DNA of 64,000 bases from Mixia osmundae IAM 14324 (lineage: Eukaryota; Basidiomycota; Mixiomycetes; Mixiales; Mixiaceae). This document shows, in pieces, positions 10,346-19,878 of this stretch. The stretch is taken from NCBI RefSeq assembly GCF_000708205.1, contig NW_014575557.1, positions 186,001 through 250,000 on the forward strand, read 5' to 3'. The notes below the pieces were generated by a model, which was given only the letters and a program-made list of their open reading frames with translations, was not told where the DNA came from and did not search any database. The position numbers were made by a program, and so were the translations under genes. The number at the start of each line of letters is the position of its first letter. The first letter of the stretch is position 1.

Positions 10346-10996
10346 TCATGAGGACTCTGCAGGTGCTCTGAGCCATAGCCTCAAACCGGGGCCGAGGTCG
10401 AGGTAGTCGGGCATGCGTATCCTTGCAGGTGCGGCAAAACTATGGTTCACCATCCAGCTTGCAAGCGAGCTGATCTCCTTGGGTTTCTCGACGTGCGCCA
10501 CAGGTGATTCTTGTGGCATGGCGAGCAGATGGCCACCATTGAGGTTGAACCAGCACCGTCTGTCGTCAGTGGCCTCTTGCGTGGCATTCGTCGCGTTCGA
10601 TGTCGAGAGACTGTGCGGGTTGAGAACAGGAGCCGAAGGTGCGGTACGTAGCACCCTGACGGTCTGATTGGTCGCTGCCGTGTCTTGTGAGCTCATGTAT
10701 TGCTGTTGATGCGGTTCGAGGCCGAGATGCCAGTGACATGATGACGCCATGAGTCCTAGCATCAAGAGCGTGCAATAGAAGCTGATGATTTTCAACTTCA
10801 GCAGCCGTGCGTAATCTGGGCTGCGTGGGACTGACCATGGTCGATAATGCAATGCCAGTGTTGCGATGATGAGCAGGAGGAACAGCGGCGGTGTGCTCGG
10901 AAAGGGTAGGAACACGATGAGGACTGCTCCTAAGGTCAGTACTTGCTTGCCTAGGCAGACGAGATGCATACCTAAGAAGTAGCGCAAGCACCACAT
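10346..10996 (-). CDS. Small multi-pass membrane protein, unrecognised
   Basis: The frame from ATG at 10996 to the stop at 10346 is 216 codons. A 42-nt segment (10930-10971) has a good GTATGC donor, ACTGAC branch and TTAG acceptor and is frame-neutral, so the mature protein is probably 202 residues. The N-terminal half has about three hydrophobic stretches (VLIVFLPFPSTPPLFLLLII, and ISFYCTLLMLGLMASS). The C-terminal half is hydrophilic, with several N-x-S/T sites (NATNAT, NHS), which suggests a lumenal or extracellular tail. I recognise no domain. It ends 62 bp past the end of RRP43, tail to tail. Confidence 0.55.
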   Translation of the reverse strand: MWCLRYFLGMHLVCLGKQVLTLGAVLIVFLPFPSTPPLFLLLIIATLALHYRPWSVPRSPDYARLLKLKIISFYCTLLMLGLMASSCHWHLGLEPHQQQYMSSQDTAATNQTVRVLRTAPSAPVLNPHSLSTSNATNATQEATDDRRCWFNLNGGHLLAMPQESPVAHVEKPKEISSLASWMVNHSFAAPARIRMPDYLDLGPGLRLWLRAPAESS

Positions 10997-11455
10997 CTCG
11001 GACCTTGCCAGCGACCGACGTGGCTTGTCACAGCTGCAAGGTCGCGACGGAATTGGCTTGTCTCCTCAGAAAGTTGATCCTTTCCAATCAAACAAAATAT
11101 GATGAGGCCCACGTCGGAGTGACAGCATAGCAGAGCTCGGTCGGTCGTCGAGTTGGTCCTCGTACACCTCCTGCATCCGCAGTGATCGGTTCGGCCGGAT
11201 TTGACACGACAGAGCTCTTTGCTGAAATGCGCTTGCCGACACCCTTCTTGTTACGAAAGAAGCGCATATCTTGGCTATTCTGACTCCTCCTTCGCCTCAC
11301 ACTCCTCCTTCCTCAGTAGAGCATCTCCCTCGTTGGCGGTCGGATGTCGTACTCTCAGACTCGTGGCAGTGTCATGGCGTTGCCAGATCGATGCATCTCT
11401 CCACTTTACGATAGCCTGCTGCCTTTTTGCCGACTCTGACCGATCTGAGCTCGAG
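10997..11455. other. Intergenic region between membrane protein and secreted protein genes
   Basis: About 460 bp between divergent genes. It is pyrimidine-rich near 11280-11330, just upstream of the secreted-protein gene, as is common in fungal promoters. No further gene seen. Confidence 0.35.
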
Positions 11456-12311
11456 ATGAAGGCCGTCATACTCACATTCTTTGCAAGCATCGCAGCGGCT
11501 CAACGGGTCTGCAATGGAGGTGACCCATCCCTCGCGTGACCCCTATGAAAATTGCAACTGATCGCTCAGCTCAGCCTACGAGCTTCACGATGACATGACG
11601 ACTGCCGGTACGGCTGCCGGTAAGATGGCAGCCAATCCGAACCCGTGTACGAACGGTGGCGCTGCATTTGCTGCTTCATACAACTTTGCAGGTTCACCAA
11701 AGACGCTCAAAGCGTGAGCCATTGACCAGCACTTATCTGTGGCCGAACTGATCGCTAGCAGATACCCTCACGCGTCTATGACGCACGGCAAAGTACGCTC
11801 TATTGCCCTCGTGCTCACACAAGCTACTTATGCTCGTGGTATCAGGGCGTCGCGCTGACGTCGATCCAAGCGATCAATGCCGTCATGAATTGGGATTGGC
11901 TCCAGTCTGGCACGACAGAAGCTCTCACGGGAATCAAGATCATCTCTGGTCACCAGTACATCCTCGTCGTACTCTCTACACGGGGTACAACAGCACCTGG
12001 CACACTGCTTGGCTCAGTCGTTCTGGGCAATCGCAACTGGTGGCTCTATCGCCAAGGCGACTCGTTCTCTTTTGTCAACGGACAGGTCTCACCCTCTGCC
12101 AAGACTTTCCACACAGATCTGATGGTACGTCCTGCACTTGTCAGTGTAAAACGCGCTGACAGGGAGGCAGATATTTGTGAGATACATCAGAACAGGCTAC
12201 GGATTGCCTCTCGAGGGCACGCTCGATGCAGTCCAGGGCGGTACAGAGATCATGTACGGCCAAGGCGGATTCCTGTTGCTTCACTTCAGTGCGGTCACCG
12301 TGTCAGCATAG
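11456..12311 (+). CDS. Small secreted protein, five exons, unknown function
   Basis: Exons are 11456-11519, 11575-11713, 11762-11792, 11846-12124 and 12171-12311, giving 217 residues. It begins with a clean signal peptide (MKAVILTFFASIAAA, cut near AQRVCNG). The mature part is Gly/Ala/Thr-rich, has few cysteines, and contains VMNWDWLQSGTTEALTG, ILVVLSTRGTTAPGTLLG and a C-terminal GFLLLHFSAVTVSA. Exon 3 is only 31 nt. All introns are 46 to 55 nt GT-AG, with CTGAC, CTGAT or CTCAC branch sites, and every join keeps frame. I do not recognise the family. Its neighbour is a secreted GH12 glucanase on the same strand 120 bp downstream, so a cell-wall or effector-like role is possible but speculative. 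Confidence 0.72.
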
Positions 12312-12432
12312 CCTAGCTACATGCGATACAATGCATCGTTGCCTCACAACGCGTCCCTGCTCGCAACCCTCCCTCTCTCCCTCTCTCTCCCTCTCTTCCA
12401 GTCACTTCCACAAGATCAGCCAAGAACGCAAG

Positions 12433-13248
12433 ATGATGTTGGTCTCACTCATGCTGCAGGTCAGCGCATGCACAGCCTCGCTCGTTCGCCAACATCGACA
12501 CGCTCGCGGTCTCACGCTAGAGAGCTCGCTTGGTCAACCGATCGAGTTGAGCAAACAGTGGGCCAAACAGACTCTGTGCGATCGGTATCAGTTCCAGAAC
12601 GACCTCTACCGGAGCGATCGTGCTATCAGTGGTACCCAGACGGGCAAGGTCTACCCATGTAATGCCAAACAGCAGGCTGTATGGTCGACCACGTGGAGCT
12701 GGGAAGGCGGCAAGGCAGGTATTCCCAAATCGTACTCCAACGTCGCTCTAGTGGACAACATGGGCAAGCCGTTGAGTTCTTACACGACACTCCAGACAGA
12801 ATGGTCATGGCAGTATACGAATGCGACTGAGGACGTCGCTGCCGATATTGCGTACGATCTCTTTCTCGCATCCGGCATGTCAGGCACAGATCAAGGCATA
12901 GCAGACGAGACCTCAAAATTAGAGCTCATGATATGGCTTAGCCAACGCGGGGGTGTTCAGCCCATCGGGCACAAGACAGGCGACGTCACGCTGCTCGATA
13001 ATGATTTTCAGATCTGGCAGGGTAACCAGACGATGGGCGGTAATTCATGGCCTGTCGTTAGCTTTGTCAACGTCGGCAGTGAGCATTATGACGACTTCAA
13101 GGGCGATGTGATGCCCTTCTTCGACTGGATCGAACAGACCGGCGGTCTCGACCGGACGCTCAACCTGGCAAGTTTCCAAGGCGGCGTTGAGCCTGTCAAT
13201 GGCACGGCAACGCTCCTCACGACCGCCTTCAGCGCATCTGCTGTGTAG
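12433..13248 (+). CDS. Secreted glycoside hydrolase family 12 (endoglucanase/xyloglucanase)
   Basis: A single exon of 271 residues, with a short signal peptide (MMLVSLMLQVSACTAS). GH12 enzymes are beta-jelly-roll endo-beta-1,4-glucanases acting outside the cell on glucans or xyloglucan. Hallmarks are TTWSWEGG followed by YSNVAL, the nucleophile region ELMIWLSQRGGVQPIG, SWPVVSFVNVG, and the late acid/base region QGGVEPVNG. The proposed nucleophile is the Glu of ELMIWL and the acid/base the Glu of GVEPVNG. Length and order fit the family. Start 12433 was chosen over upstream frames because it opens directly into the signal peptide. A long CT-rich run (12360-12400) just upstream is a typical fungal promoter feature. 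Confidence 0.88.
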   Translation: MMLVSLMLQVSACTASLVRQHRHARGLTLESSLGQPIELSKQWAKQTLCDRYQFQNDLYRSDRAISGTQTGKVYPCNAKQQAVWSTTWSWEGGKAGIPKSYSNVALVDNMGKPLSSYTTLQTEWSWQYTNATEDVAADIAYDLFLASGMSGTDQGIADETSKLELMIWLSQRGGVQPIGHKTGDVTLLDNDFQIWQGNQTMGGNSWPVVSFVNVGSEHYDDFKGDVMPFFDWIEQTGGLDRTLNLASFQGGVEPVNGTATLLTTAFSASAV

Positions 13249-13794
13249 TGCCGCACCAGTTGGAGCAGTCATAATGGCAAGCACTCAGTAATACCGGCAG
13301 ATGAATTCTGAGCTATGCTGTATCTTAGCACACGACGCATAAACGCAAGCCAAAGTCTGCATTGCAGGGTGTGAGAACGACAAGACATGAGGTCATCGAG
13401 GCGATGTGATAGATCCGGAGCATCGGCTCGTTGACCGCTGTCGGAGATTGCTGGCCATTCTGTACGTTTATCACGGCTTTTGCAGGGCAATGCGGCGTGT
13501 GAGAGAGTTCTTGACGATCACGCTTCTGCAGAGACAAGACTGCTCGTCATTTGTGAGGCGAATATCACTCAGATGGGGAGGTGCGCTTCGGAAAGAGCGG
13601 GCATGCTGTCCTCGGATCACGCGTACGCGTACGAGTAGCAGCATGCGGGTTTGCAGGCTGCTGAACAGTCCGGAGTAAAACCGGGATTCGTGCGTGACTC
13701 GTCATGCCAAATGAGAAAATCATGATGAAACATATTGCTGTCACCATGTCAGCGCCTGCCGGCCGAGTCGCATTCTTGCTTTGCTGCCTCTGCC
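13249..13794. other. Intergenic region, no gene seen
   Basis: About 550 bp between the GH12 gene and the HAD hydrolase. It contains a short alternating tract (CGCGTACGCGTACGAG near 13620) but no supported frame, repeat or RNA gene. Confidence 0.35.
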
Positions 13795-14832
13795 ATGCGT
13801 AGCGCTATGCTCAGGCGGTCAGCGATTGCTCAGACTGCGGTTGCACGGCGACGTCTCAACACATCTGCACGATCAGTCGGGTTCGCGTTCGACATCGATG
13901 GCGTTCTGCTTCGAGGTCGACAAGTGATACCAGAAGCCAAGACGGCCCTGCGTCTGCTCAAGACAGACAAGGTGCCCTTTATCTTGCTCACCAATGGTGG
14001 CGGCCTACACGAGAGTGAGCGAGTGAAGAAGCTGTCCGATCAGCTCGATGTAGAGATAACAATAGATATGCTGCAACAAGCTCACACGCCTTATCGAGAT
14101 CGAGCGAGTGAGTACAAAGACAAGGCTGTTCTCATCGTGGGCGGCCACGCTGGCTCTCCGGATGATCATGTGAGGAACATCGCTGTATCCTACGGCTTCG
14201 AACGCGCCTATTCCCCTGGCGATATCCACGCGTGGGCGCCCTCAATTTATCCCTTTGGCGAACCGCCCAGCGAGGCAAGGCAAGCAGATTTCAGCAAGAC
14301 AAAGTTCGAAGCCATCTTTGTCTTCCACGACAGTCTGAAGTGGTACCGCGATATCCAGATCATGAGCGACGTCCTCACTTCGCCAGATGGTCATATCAGT
14401 ACAGACCGAGATTTCGACGCTGGCTCACCTGCTCAATCTGTTCCCGTCTTCTTCAGCAATCCGGATCTCATCTTTGGCAATGACTATGTTGTCCCGAGAT
14501 TCGGACAGGGCGCTTTTCAGGAAGCCCTTCGTGCAGTGTACAAGAGGATATCAGGTCACGATCTGAAGGCGCACGTCAGTGGCAAACCAGAGAGAGCGAC
14601 CTATCAATTCGCAGACGGGCTACTGAGAGGGCAGAATGGCGGTGAGCAGCTCAAACGAGTCTACATGGTCGGCGACAACCCACAATCTGACATCAAGGGC
14701 GCCAATGACTACGGATGGCAATCTATGCTCGTCAGAACTGGCGTCTTTCGAGGGACAGACAAGCACGCAACGTCAAACGCAGGGGTTTACGATAACGTCT
14801 TGTTGGCCGTCGAGGCAGCATTGAGCAAGTAG
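13795..14832 (+). CDS. Mitochondrial HAD-superfamily hydrolase (CECR5/HDHD5, Ykr070w type)
   Basis: A single exon of 345 residues. The N-terminus (MRSAMLRRSAIAQTAVARRR) is Arg-rich and amphipathic, as in mitochondrial presequences. Motif I is FDIDGVLLRG, motif II is LLTNGGG with the family's double-Gly, and motif IV is MVGDNPQSDIKGAN. The internal VPVFFSNPDLIFGNDY is typical of the CECR5 (TIGR01456) branch, which lies close to p-nitrophenylphosphatase-type HAD enzymes. The reaction is a predicted phosphate-ester hydrolysis and the physiological substrate is unknown. The start at 13795 is the first ATG of the frame. Confidence 0.85.
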   Translation: MRSAMLRRSAIAQTAVARRRLNTSARSVGFAFDIDGVLLRGRQVIPEAKTALRLLKTDKVPFILLTNGGGLHESERVKKLSDQLDVEITIDMLQQAHTPYRDRASEYKDKAVLIVGGHAGSPDDHVRNIAVSYGFERAYSPGDIHAWAPSIYPFGEPPSEARQADFSKTKFEAIFVFHDSLKWYRDIQIMSDVLTSPDGHISTDRDFDAGSPAQSVPVFFSNPDLIFGNDYVVPRFGQGAFQEALRAVYKRISGHDLKAHVSGKPERATYQFADGLLRGQNGGEQLKRVYMVGDNPQSDIKGANDYGWQSMLVRTGVFRGTDKHATSNAGVYDNVLLAVEAALSK

Positions 14833-14940
14833 AATGTACGATGACGCAAATGTAATATGTTGTTCATGCATTTGATACATTGACCTTGTCTAGATGGCAA
14901 CAGTTGGATACTAAATGTCCAATAGATCTGCAGTCTGTTA

Positions 14941-17917
14941 TCAGTACTCTTTCAGATCTGAGCGAGCTGAGGACGTACTCTCGAGACCTTCGATACCCAT
15001 CCCGACACTCTTGTAACTCGATTTACGACGTCGCTTGGAAGAGGCAGGCGAAGGGTAAGCTTCCATGAGGTTGACGCTCTTTGGCGTTGTGTAGCTCGGC
15101 GGGGGCATCTTTGCAATGGCAGCCATCGATCTCGGCGGGGTAGCCATATCGGCCACGGTAGACTTGCGCAGACCGGCAGCTGCCCGCAGATTGAGCGAAG
15201 CCGAAGGCGTCCTGCGATGCTTTTGAGGCGACAGTCTCAATTCGGAATTTGGTGTTCCGATGTAGTGCTGACTGCGACGACGGGCAGAGGAGACGATGGG
15301 CGTCGTGAGATGGTGAGCGTTCATCAGACGAGCGGGGCTCGACATGACATCGTCCGAAAAGACAGGCTCGTCGAATGCAGTCATGCCGAACGAAGGCGTC
15401 GAGAAGGCGTCTGTTTCCCATGCACGCATTCGCTCGTCGTGATTATGGTGATCGAGGTAAGCGTCGTCAAAGTGGACCATATGAGCGCTGGCCATACGAT
15501 CCCGACGGGTGACAGGCGAAGCTGGTGCATAGTCCGTGCTCGCCTTCTGAATACGCGTGAGCGGCGTTGCAGGCACGACGCGCAAGAAGCCATTGCCATA
15601 CGAAGGCTGTCTTGCTCGCGAGACAGGACTCGAGCCTGGCGTGTTGTAGATATGCACAGGCGGGCGATAGATGTTGCGAGACGCGAGTCGGGGCGAGGGT
15701 GCCAGCGCCATCGAGTCTAGGTCTGGTCTGAGGAGCTCATGCTGTAGCATCGGGCTGGGAGCACTCGGCACGAGTGTCGGCTCAGTGTAGATTGGCGGGA
15801 TAGGAACGTTGTAGGCTGACATCTTTCTCGAGCGACCATGTCGAGGTCCGCCGGTGCATTGGAAGCAGTACCATTGCTCGTCAATCTCATCGTCTTCATT
15901 CATGCCGAGGCAGTCGAGATGGTAACAGATACCGCAATAATCGCACTTGAGCGTTGGCTCTTCTTCTCGTTCTTCGCCACAGACGCAAAGGCCGGCTAGC
16001 TCGACATGAGGGTGGTGAGCACTCTCGAGGGTAGCGAGAGGACCCCTGCCATGTTCTGCGAGCAGGACGGCATGGCGTGATCGCTTGAAGATGGAAGAGG
16101 CTGCAAAATTGGCAAGATCCTCGCCAGTCTGCTCTGCGCGCAGCAAGGCCTTACGACGCGACGACATTCTCAGTCGCTTGAGACCCTTGCCGCCTGCCAT
16201 GACGAGCTCATCGACGGCGTCGGTATTGCGTGTCGTTCGCAGTCTGTGAGGATCGCTGCGTGCAGCCTCTTCGCTCTCGTTCTCTTCGTCAAACGCTGAA
16301 TCCGAATCGAATGCCCAGCTTGGCGGGATCATCGACCAAGCATCTCTTGCGAGATCTTCTTCGCTCTCGTCTGACAACATCCATCGGTGAATTCTGGATC
16401 GTCTTTGCTTTGTCTCTTCGTCGAGACCCTGCTGGTCATTCCACTCTTGAGCCATTGTCGGGACGCGTGATCGACCTTGTCCAGCTCGTCGGGACGCAGA
16501 GAAGCCAGCAGACGTGCCTAAAAGTGGGTGCGACTCGCCCGCCAGACGCTCTGCCAGGACTCGCCTGTCGAGGATAATCCTACCCATACCTTGCGCTTCC
16601 GCAGCAACGACATGGTTCGATCGAGCAATCTGAACTGGCTTGTGCGCTTGAGGAGCTATGACAGCCAAGGAAGCTCTGCCGTCGTTGTCGATGAGCATGG
16701 CTCTGATATGGCCGGCTTTAGCGCACGATGAAGCCCGTCTGTGATGTCTAGCAGCGACGGAGCTGGTCAGGAGTGCAGGATCTTCAAGTCTGATCAGACT
16801 CTCTGTCTTGACATCTTCGACAGGCTCAGAGATCTTGATGGTGACCGGCACGGCATGAGCGAGCGGTGCGGGTGGGTGTGGCTTTGTCATCATGACCGTC
16901 GGCATAGTTCTCGAGCTCGGCTCTGGCGATTCGGGCGAGAGTGGCAAGACGATTCCACTGGCAGAGATGGAACGTTTTGCGTTCTGGTGGGCGAGATCGT
17001 GGGAGTATTGATCCCAGGTGGCCAAAGGCTGAGCGGATAAGTACGATTCGGACGAGGAGAGCGCAGGAGTGGGCGGCAAGCGGGCAGAAGTCTGCACCGC
17101 TTTCTTGGGCGTCACTCGATCCTGCTGGACAACTTCGTCGTGGGAGAAGCTGCCCTCGACAAGCTTGCTTGCAGACTTGCTCGCCCTTTTGCCGACGCCT
17201 CGAGAGCGAGGGGCATTGACGATGGCAGAGACTTTGCTAGTCCTATCTCTGTTGTCGCGTGTCAGTCAGATCATTCCGGCCAGAGGAGACAGGAACTTGC
17301 AAGTCTGAAGGAGCAAGCGTAGAGACAGAAGCCGAGCTTTCCGTGCTCGGTCGGCGGATGGGGTCGGCATGATGAGCAAGATTAGCCTGCCAGCTCTGGG
17401 TTGGATAAGGCTGAGGGTGTCCCAGAGAGAGAGCGGGATCGAATTGGGCGCCGTTGGCAGAAGAAGTTCGTGAGCCAGCAGATGAGGAGGTGGAGCGCCT
17501 GATGTGATGCATCGCCACGGGATCGTAGATTCTTCTGGCAGTATGCTCTCCAGGGTGACGGTGCAGGGAGGCTTGTGCAGACTGGTGGGCAGCGTGCTGC
17601 TGTAGCTCGAACGGCGAGGGGCTGACAGGAGTGAACGGCATCGCCGCCTCCTTGTGAGCCGGAAACGTGGACTGAGTCGGTGTGATGAGCGTCGGAGCAT
17701 GGTAGGCTTGAGCCGGTCCGGGAGGAGCATCGAACCCGAATCCTGCCAGACTGGAGATCTGTCTGCCGACAGCCGGATGACCGTTGCTCGTCATCCGAAG
17801 ATGCTGCATGGCTTGCTGAGGCTGAGGCTGAGCACTGAGAGGGGGTGGAGGACCCCAAAATGTGGCAGGATCGGCCATGAATCTCGCCGTCGGTCTCTGA
17901 ACATGCGCCTGAGCCAT
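14941..17917 (-). CDS. Large PHD-finger protein (probable chromatin reader)
   Basis: Exons are 17301-17917 and 14941-17248, giving 974 residues. The middle of the protein carries one PHD zinc finger: CVCGEEREEEPTLKCDYC, then CYHLDCLGM, then WYCFQCTG. This module commonly binds histone H3 tails. The rest is low-complexity, rich in Ser, Pro and Gln, with no other clear domain. There is a Lys/Arg-rich segment (SSKRRRKSS) near the C-terminus. The join is a GC-AG intron (17249-17300, donor GCAAGT, CTGAC branch). The nearby GT donor would run into an in-frame TAG, and only the GC donor continues the frame. Start is the first ATG at 17917. A specific orthologue is not assigned. Confidence 0.8.
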
Positions 17918-18381
17918 CGTTATCCGCTTCTGCTTCTCTACCAAGCCTGGCTGGCGGAAGCGATCAGACTCTGGCAGAGCGAGCAGAGAGAGAGGGGGTC
18001 AACTTGCCTCTATCGCAGACAAGTGGAAAGAGCGATGAAGAGAAAGAAGCAGATGGGGCTGGCTCTATGCAGTCTGTGTTGTGCTCGGCGTCGCAAGGAC
18101 AGCGAAGATGTCTCCTGCCAATCTAAGTGGCCCGCACTGCACGCTACCCTACGGCCGGCCAGCGCTCTCAGCACGCTCGATAGCCACCCCTCTGAGCCAA
18201 TTTACGCGTGTCGTACTAACGAATCACTACGCGACGTGATCGAAGTCGACGCGTTGTTGAGGGGCCTTGCCGACGATCGTTGCTGCGCTTTGCCGCGCGC
18301 CTTCAGATCATCACAACGTGTGATCGAGCGGAGTCGTGTGGGTTGGGGGGCACTTGTGCCGACTGTACATGTTCATTAGAC
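17918..18381. other. Divergent promoter region (PHD gene and LIP2)
   Basis: About 460 bp between two divergent start codons. It is rich in AGAG/GAAG repeats close to the PHD gene start (17985-18055). No extra gene supported. Confidence 0.4.
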
Positions 18382-19265
18382 ATGCAATGCGCCAGCAGAC
18401 CGGCTCTGATCATGTCTCATGCGAGGCATCTGCACAGTCGACCCAGTCTGTCAAGAGCGGTTCTATGGAGCTATCTGCCCACGCCGGTACGATACACGAT
18501 CGGTCTGGCGCTACAAGAAGGTCTTGTTGAATACTATTCCTCGCTCCGTCAGCGTGGCCACGAGAGTCGCTCCGACGGTCTCTTGCTCCTCCTCGAGCAT
18601 ACGCCAGTCTACACGACCGGTAGACGAGACTTGGCTCGACAAGACGAAGCGAGCCAAGCTAGGGAAAGGGAGATACAGGCAGAAGCAGAGCGGCTCAGGT
18701 TGACCGGGGCAGATTATGTGAGGACTCAACGGGGAGGACAGACGACGTATCATGGTCCAGGTCAGCTCGTGGGCTACCCCATCCTTGATACTTCCTTGCT
18801 CGCAGTACGTCGCTCGATATGGAACAGAGTAGCAGCAGGTTGACGGGTGCGCAGATGTCGACGCGAGAGTATGTCGACGCACTGCAGCGTTTCCAAGTAG
18901 GCTTGCTGCGCAGTCGAGGCGTCAGAACGATAGACTCGCCTCATACTGGCGTCTTCACCTCTGAGTCGGCGAAAATTGCGTCTATTGGGATCCAAATCAG
19001 GCATCGCATCAGCTCGCATGGCTTCTCGATCAACATCGAGGATAGAGTGCGCTCTCGGTTCGCAGAGATTGTCGCTTGCGGACTCGCCGACGTGCGAGCC
19101 ACGAGCGTAGAGTCACAGACCGGCACAGCCTTGTCAGTGCGAGATATCGTGCCTCAAGCTGTCAGTACTTTCGGCCAGACGTTCAACCGCGAGATGGTGC
19201 AACTCAGTGAGCAGGACCATCCTGAGTTGCAAGAGCTCATCTATCGGCATACAAACAATGGCTAG
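18382..19265 (+). CDS. LIP2: Mitochondrial octanoyl (lipoyl) transferase
   Basis: Exons are 18382-18804 and 18855-19265, giving 277 residues. The enzyme moves octanoate from acyl carrier protein to lipoyl domains in mitochondria, the first committed step of protein lipoylation. The LipB signature is present: [18 protein letters not shown], then [20 protein letters not shown], then a catalytic-Cys segment [13 protein letters not shown]. The N-terminus is Arg/Ser-rich, as expected for mitochondrial import. ATG 18382 or 18412 could be used. The 50-nt intron (GTACGT to GCGCAG) is phase 0. Its 3' end overlaps the tail of the complex I gene on the other strand. Confidence 0.92.
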
Positions 19266-19764
19266 CCAATTGTGCTTGCTCTGTTGTAAGGGAGGGTCAG
19301 CAAGAGCAAGTGGGCATCTAGCAGGCGCGTACAATGGTGATCCTCACCGCCGTGCTCGCCATGATCGCCGTGTCCATGCGCTTCCCACGGTAGTGCACCA
19401 AAAAGAACAGGTCCATCCTGTGACTCTGGATGAGCTTGATCTAGCACACCTTTCTGCGTCATACCTCTCTGAATCTGCATCAAGTCAGAGTCAGCTTGGC
19501 ATGCGAGGAGTGATGAGAAGCCTACCTATAGAAGATGAAGAACCACATCGTTGCACCTGTCCGCGCATGTCCTGTCAGTGTCTATAGAGGCTCTTGCCGC
19601 TCGAGCCGACCCAGTGCTTTGGCGGTTGCAGTGTGCCATAGAGACGGCATGGGAGGCACGAAGCCATTGTAAGGACCTCCCGAGCCACCGCCCGAGTGCG
19701 AGCTCGCTTGTCGACGTGTCTGTGCGGGTAGACTCCGCCTGACCGTCTGCCTTAATCGCAACAT
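19262..19764 (-). CDS. Complex I accessory subunit of the NDUFB2/AGGG type
   Basis: Exons are 19611-19764, 19526-19571, 19465-19474 and 19262-19417, giving 121 residues. It is a small inner-membrane subunit of NADH:ubiquinone oxidoreductase. The N-terminus (MLRLRQTVRRSLPAQTRRQA) is a presequence. PYNGFVPPMPSLWHTATAKAL is followed by one membrane segment, MWFFIFYRFREDGPVLFGAL, and a His-rich tail (HGHGDHGEHGGEDHH). Human NDUFB2 has the same MWFWILWRFWHD core. Exon 3 is only 10 nt, and without it the frame breaks. A fourth intron (19281-19347; GTGAGG, CTGAC, ACAACAG) looks real too. If used, the protein would end at 19237 with [15 protein letters not shown] and overlap LIP2 further. Confidence 0.8.
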
Positions 19765-19878
19765 GTCGCTGTCGCTAGCAGCCCGGCTTTCGCTCGAGCG
19801 CGCGCCCGCCTGTTTTTCGCGTGAGAGAAAATCGCCCGGTGCGTGACTCCAGGCTGAAGGGGAGAGCGGTTTGCAGGC

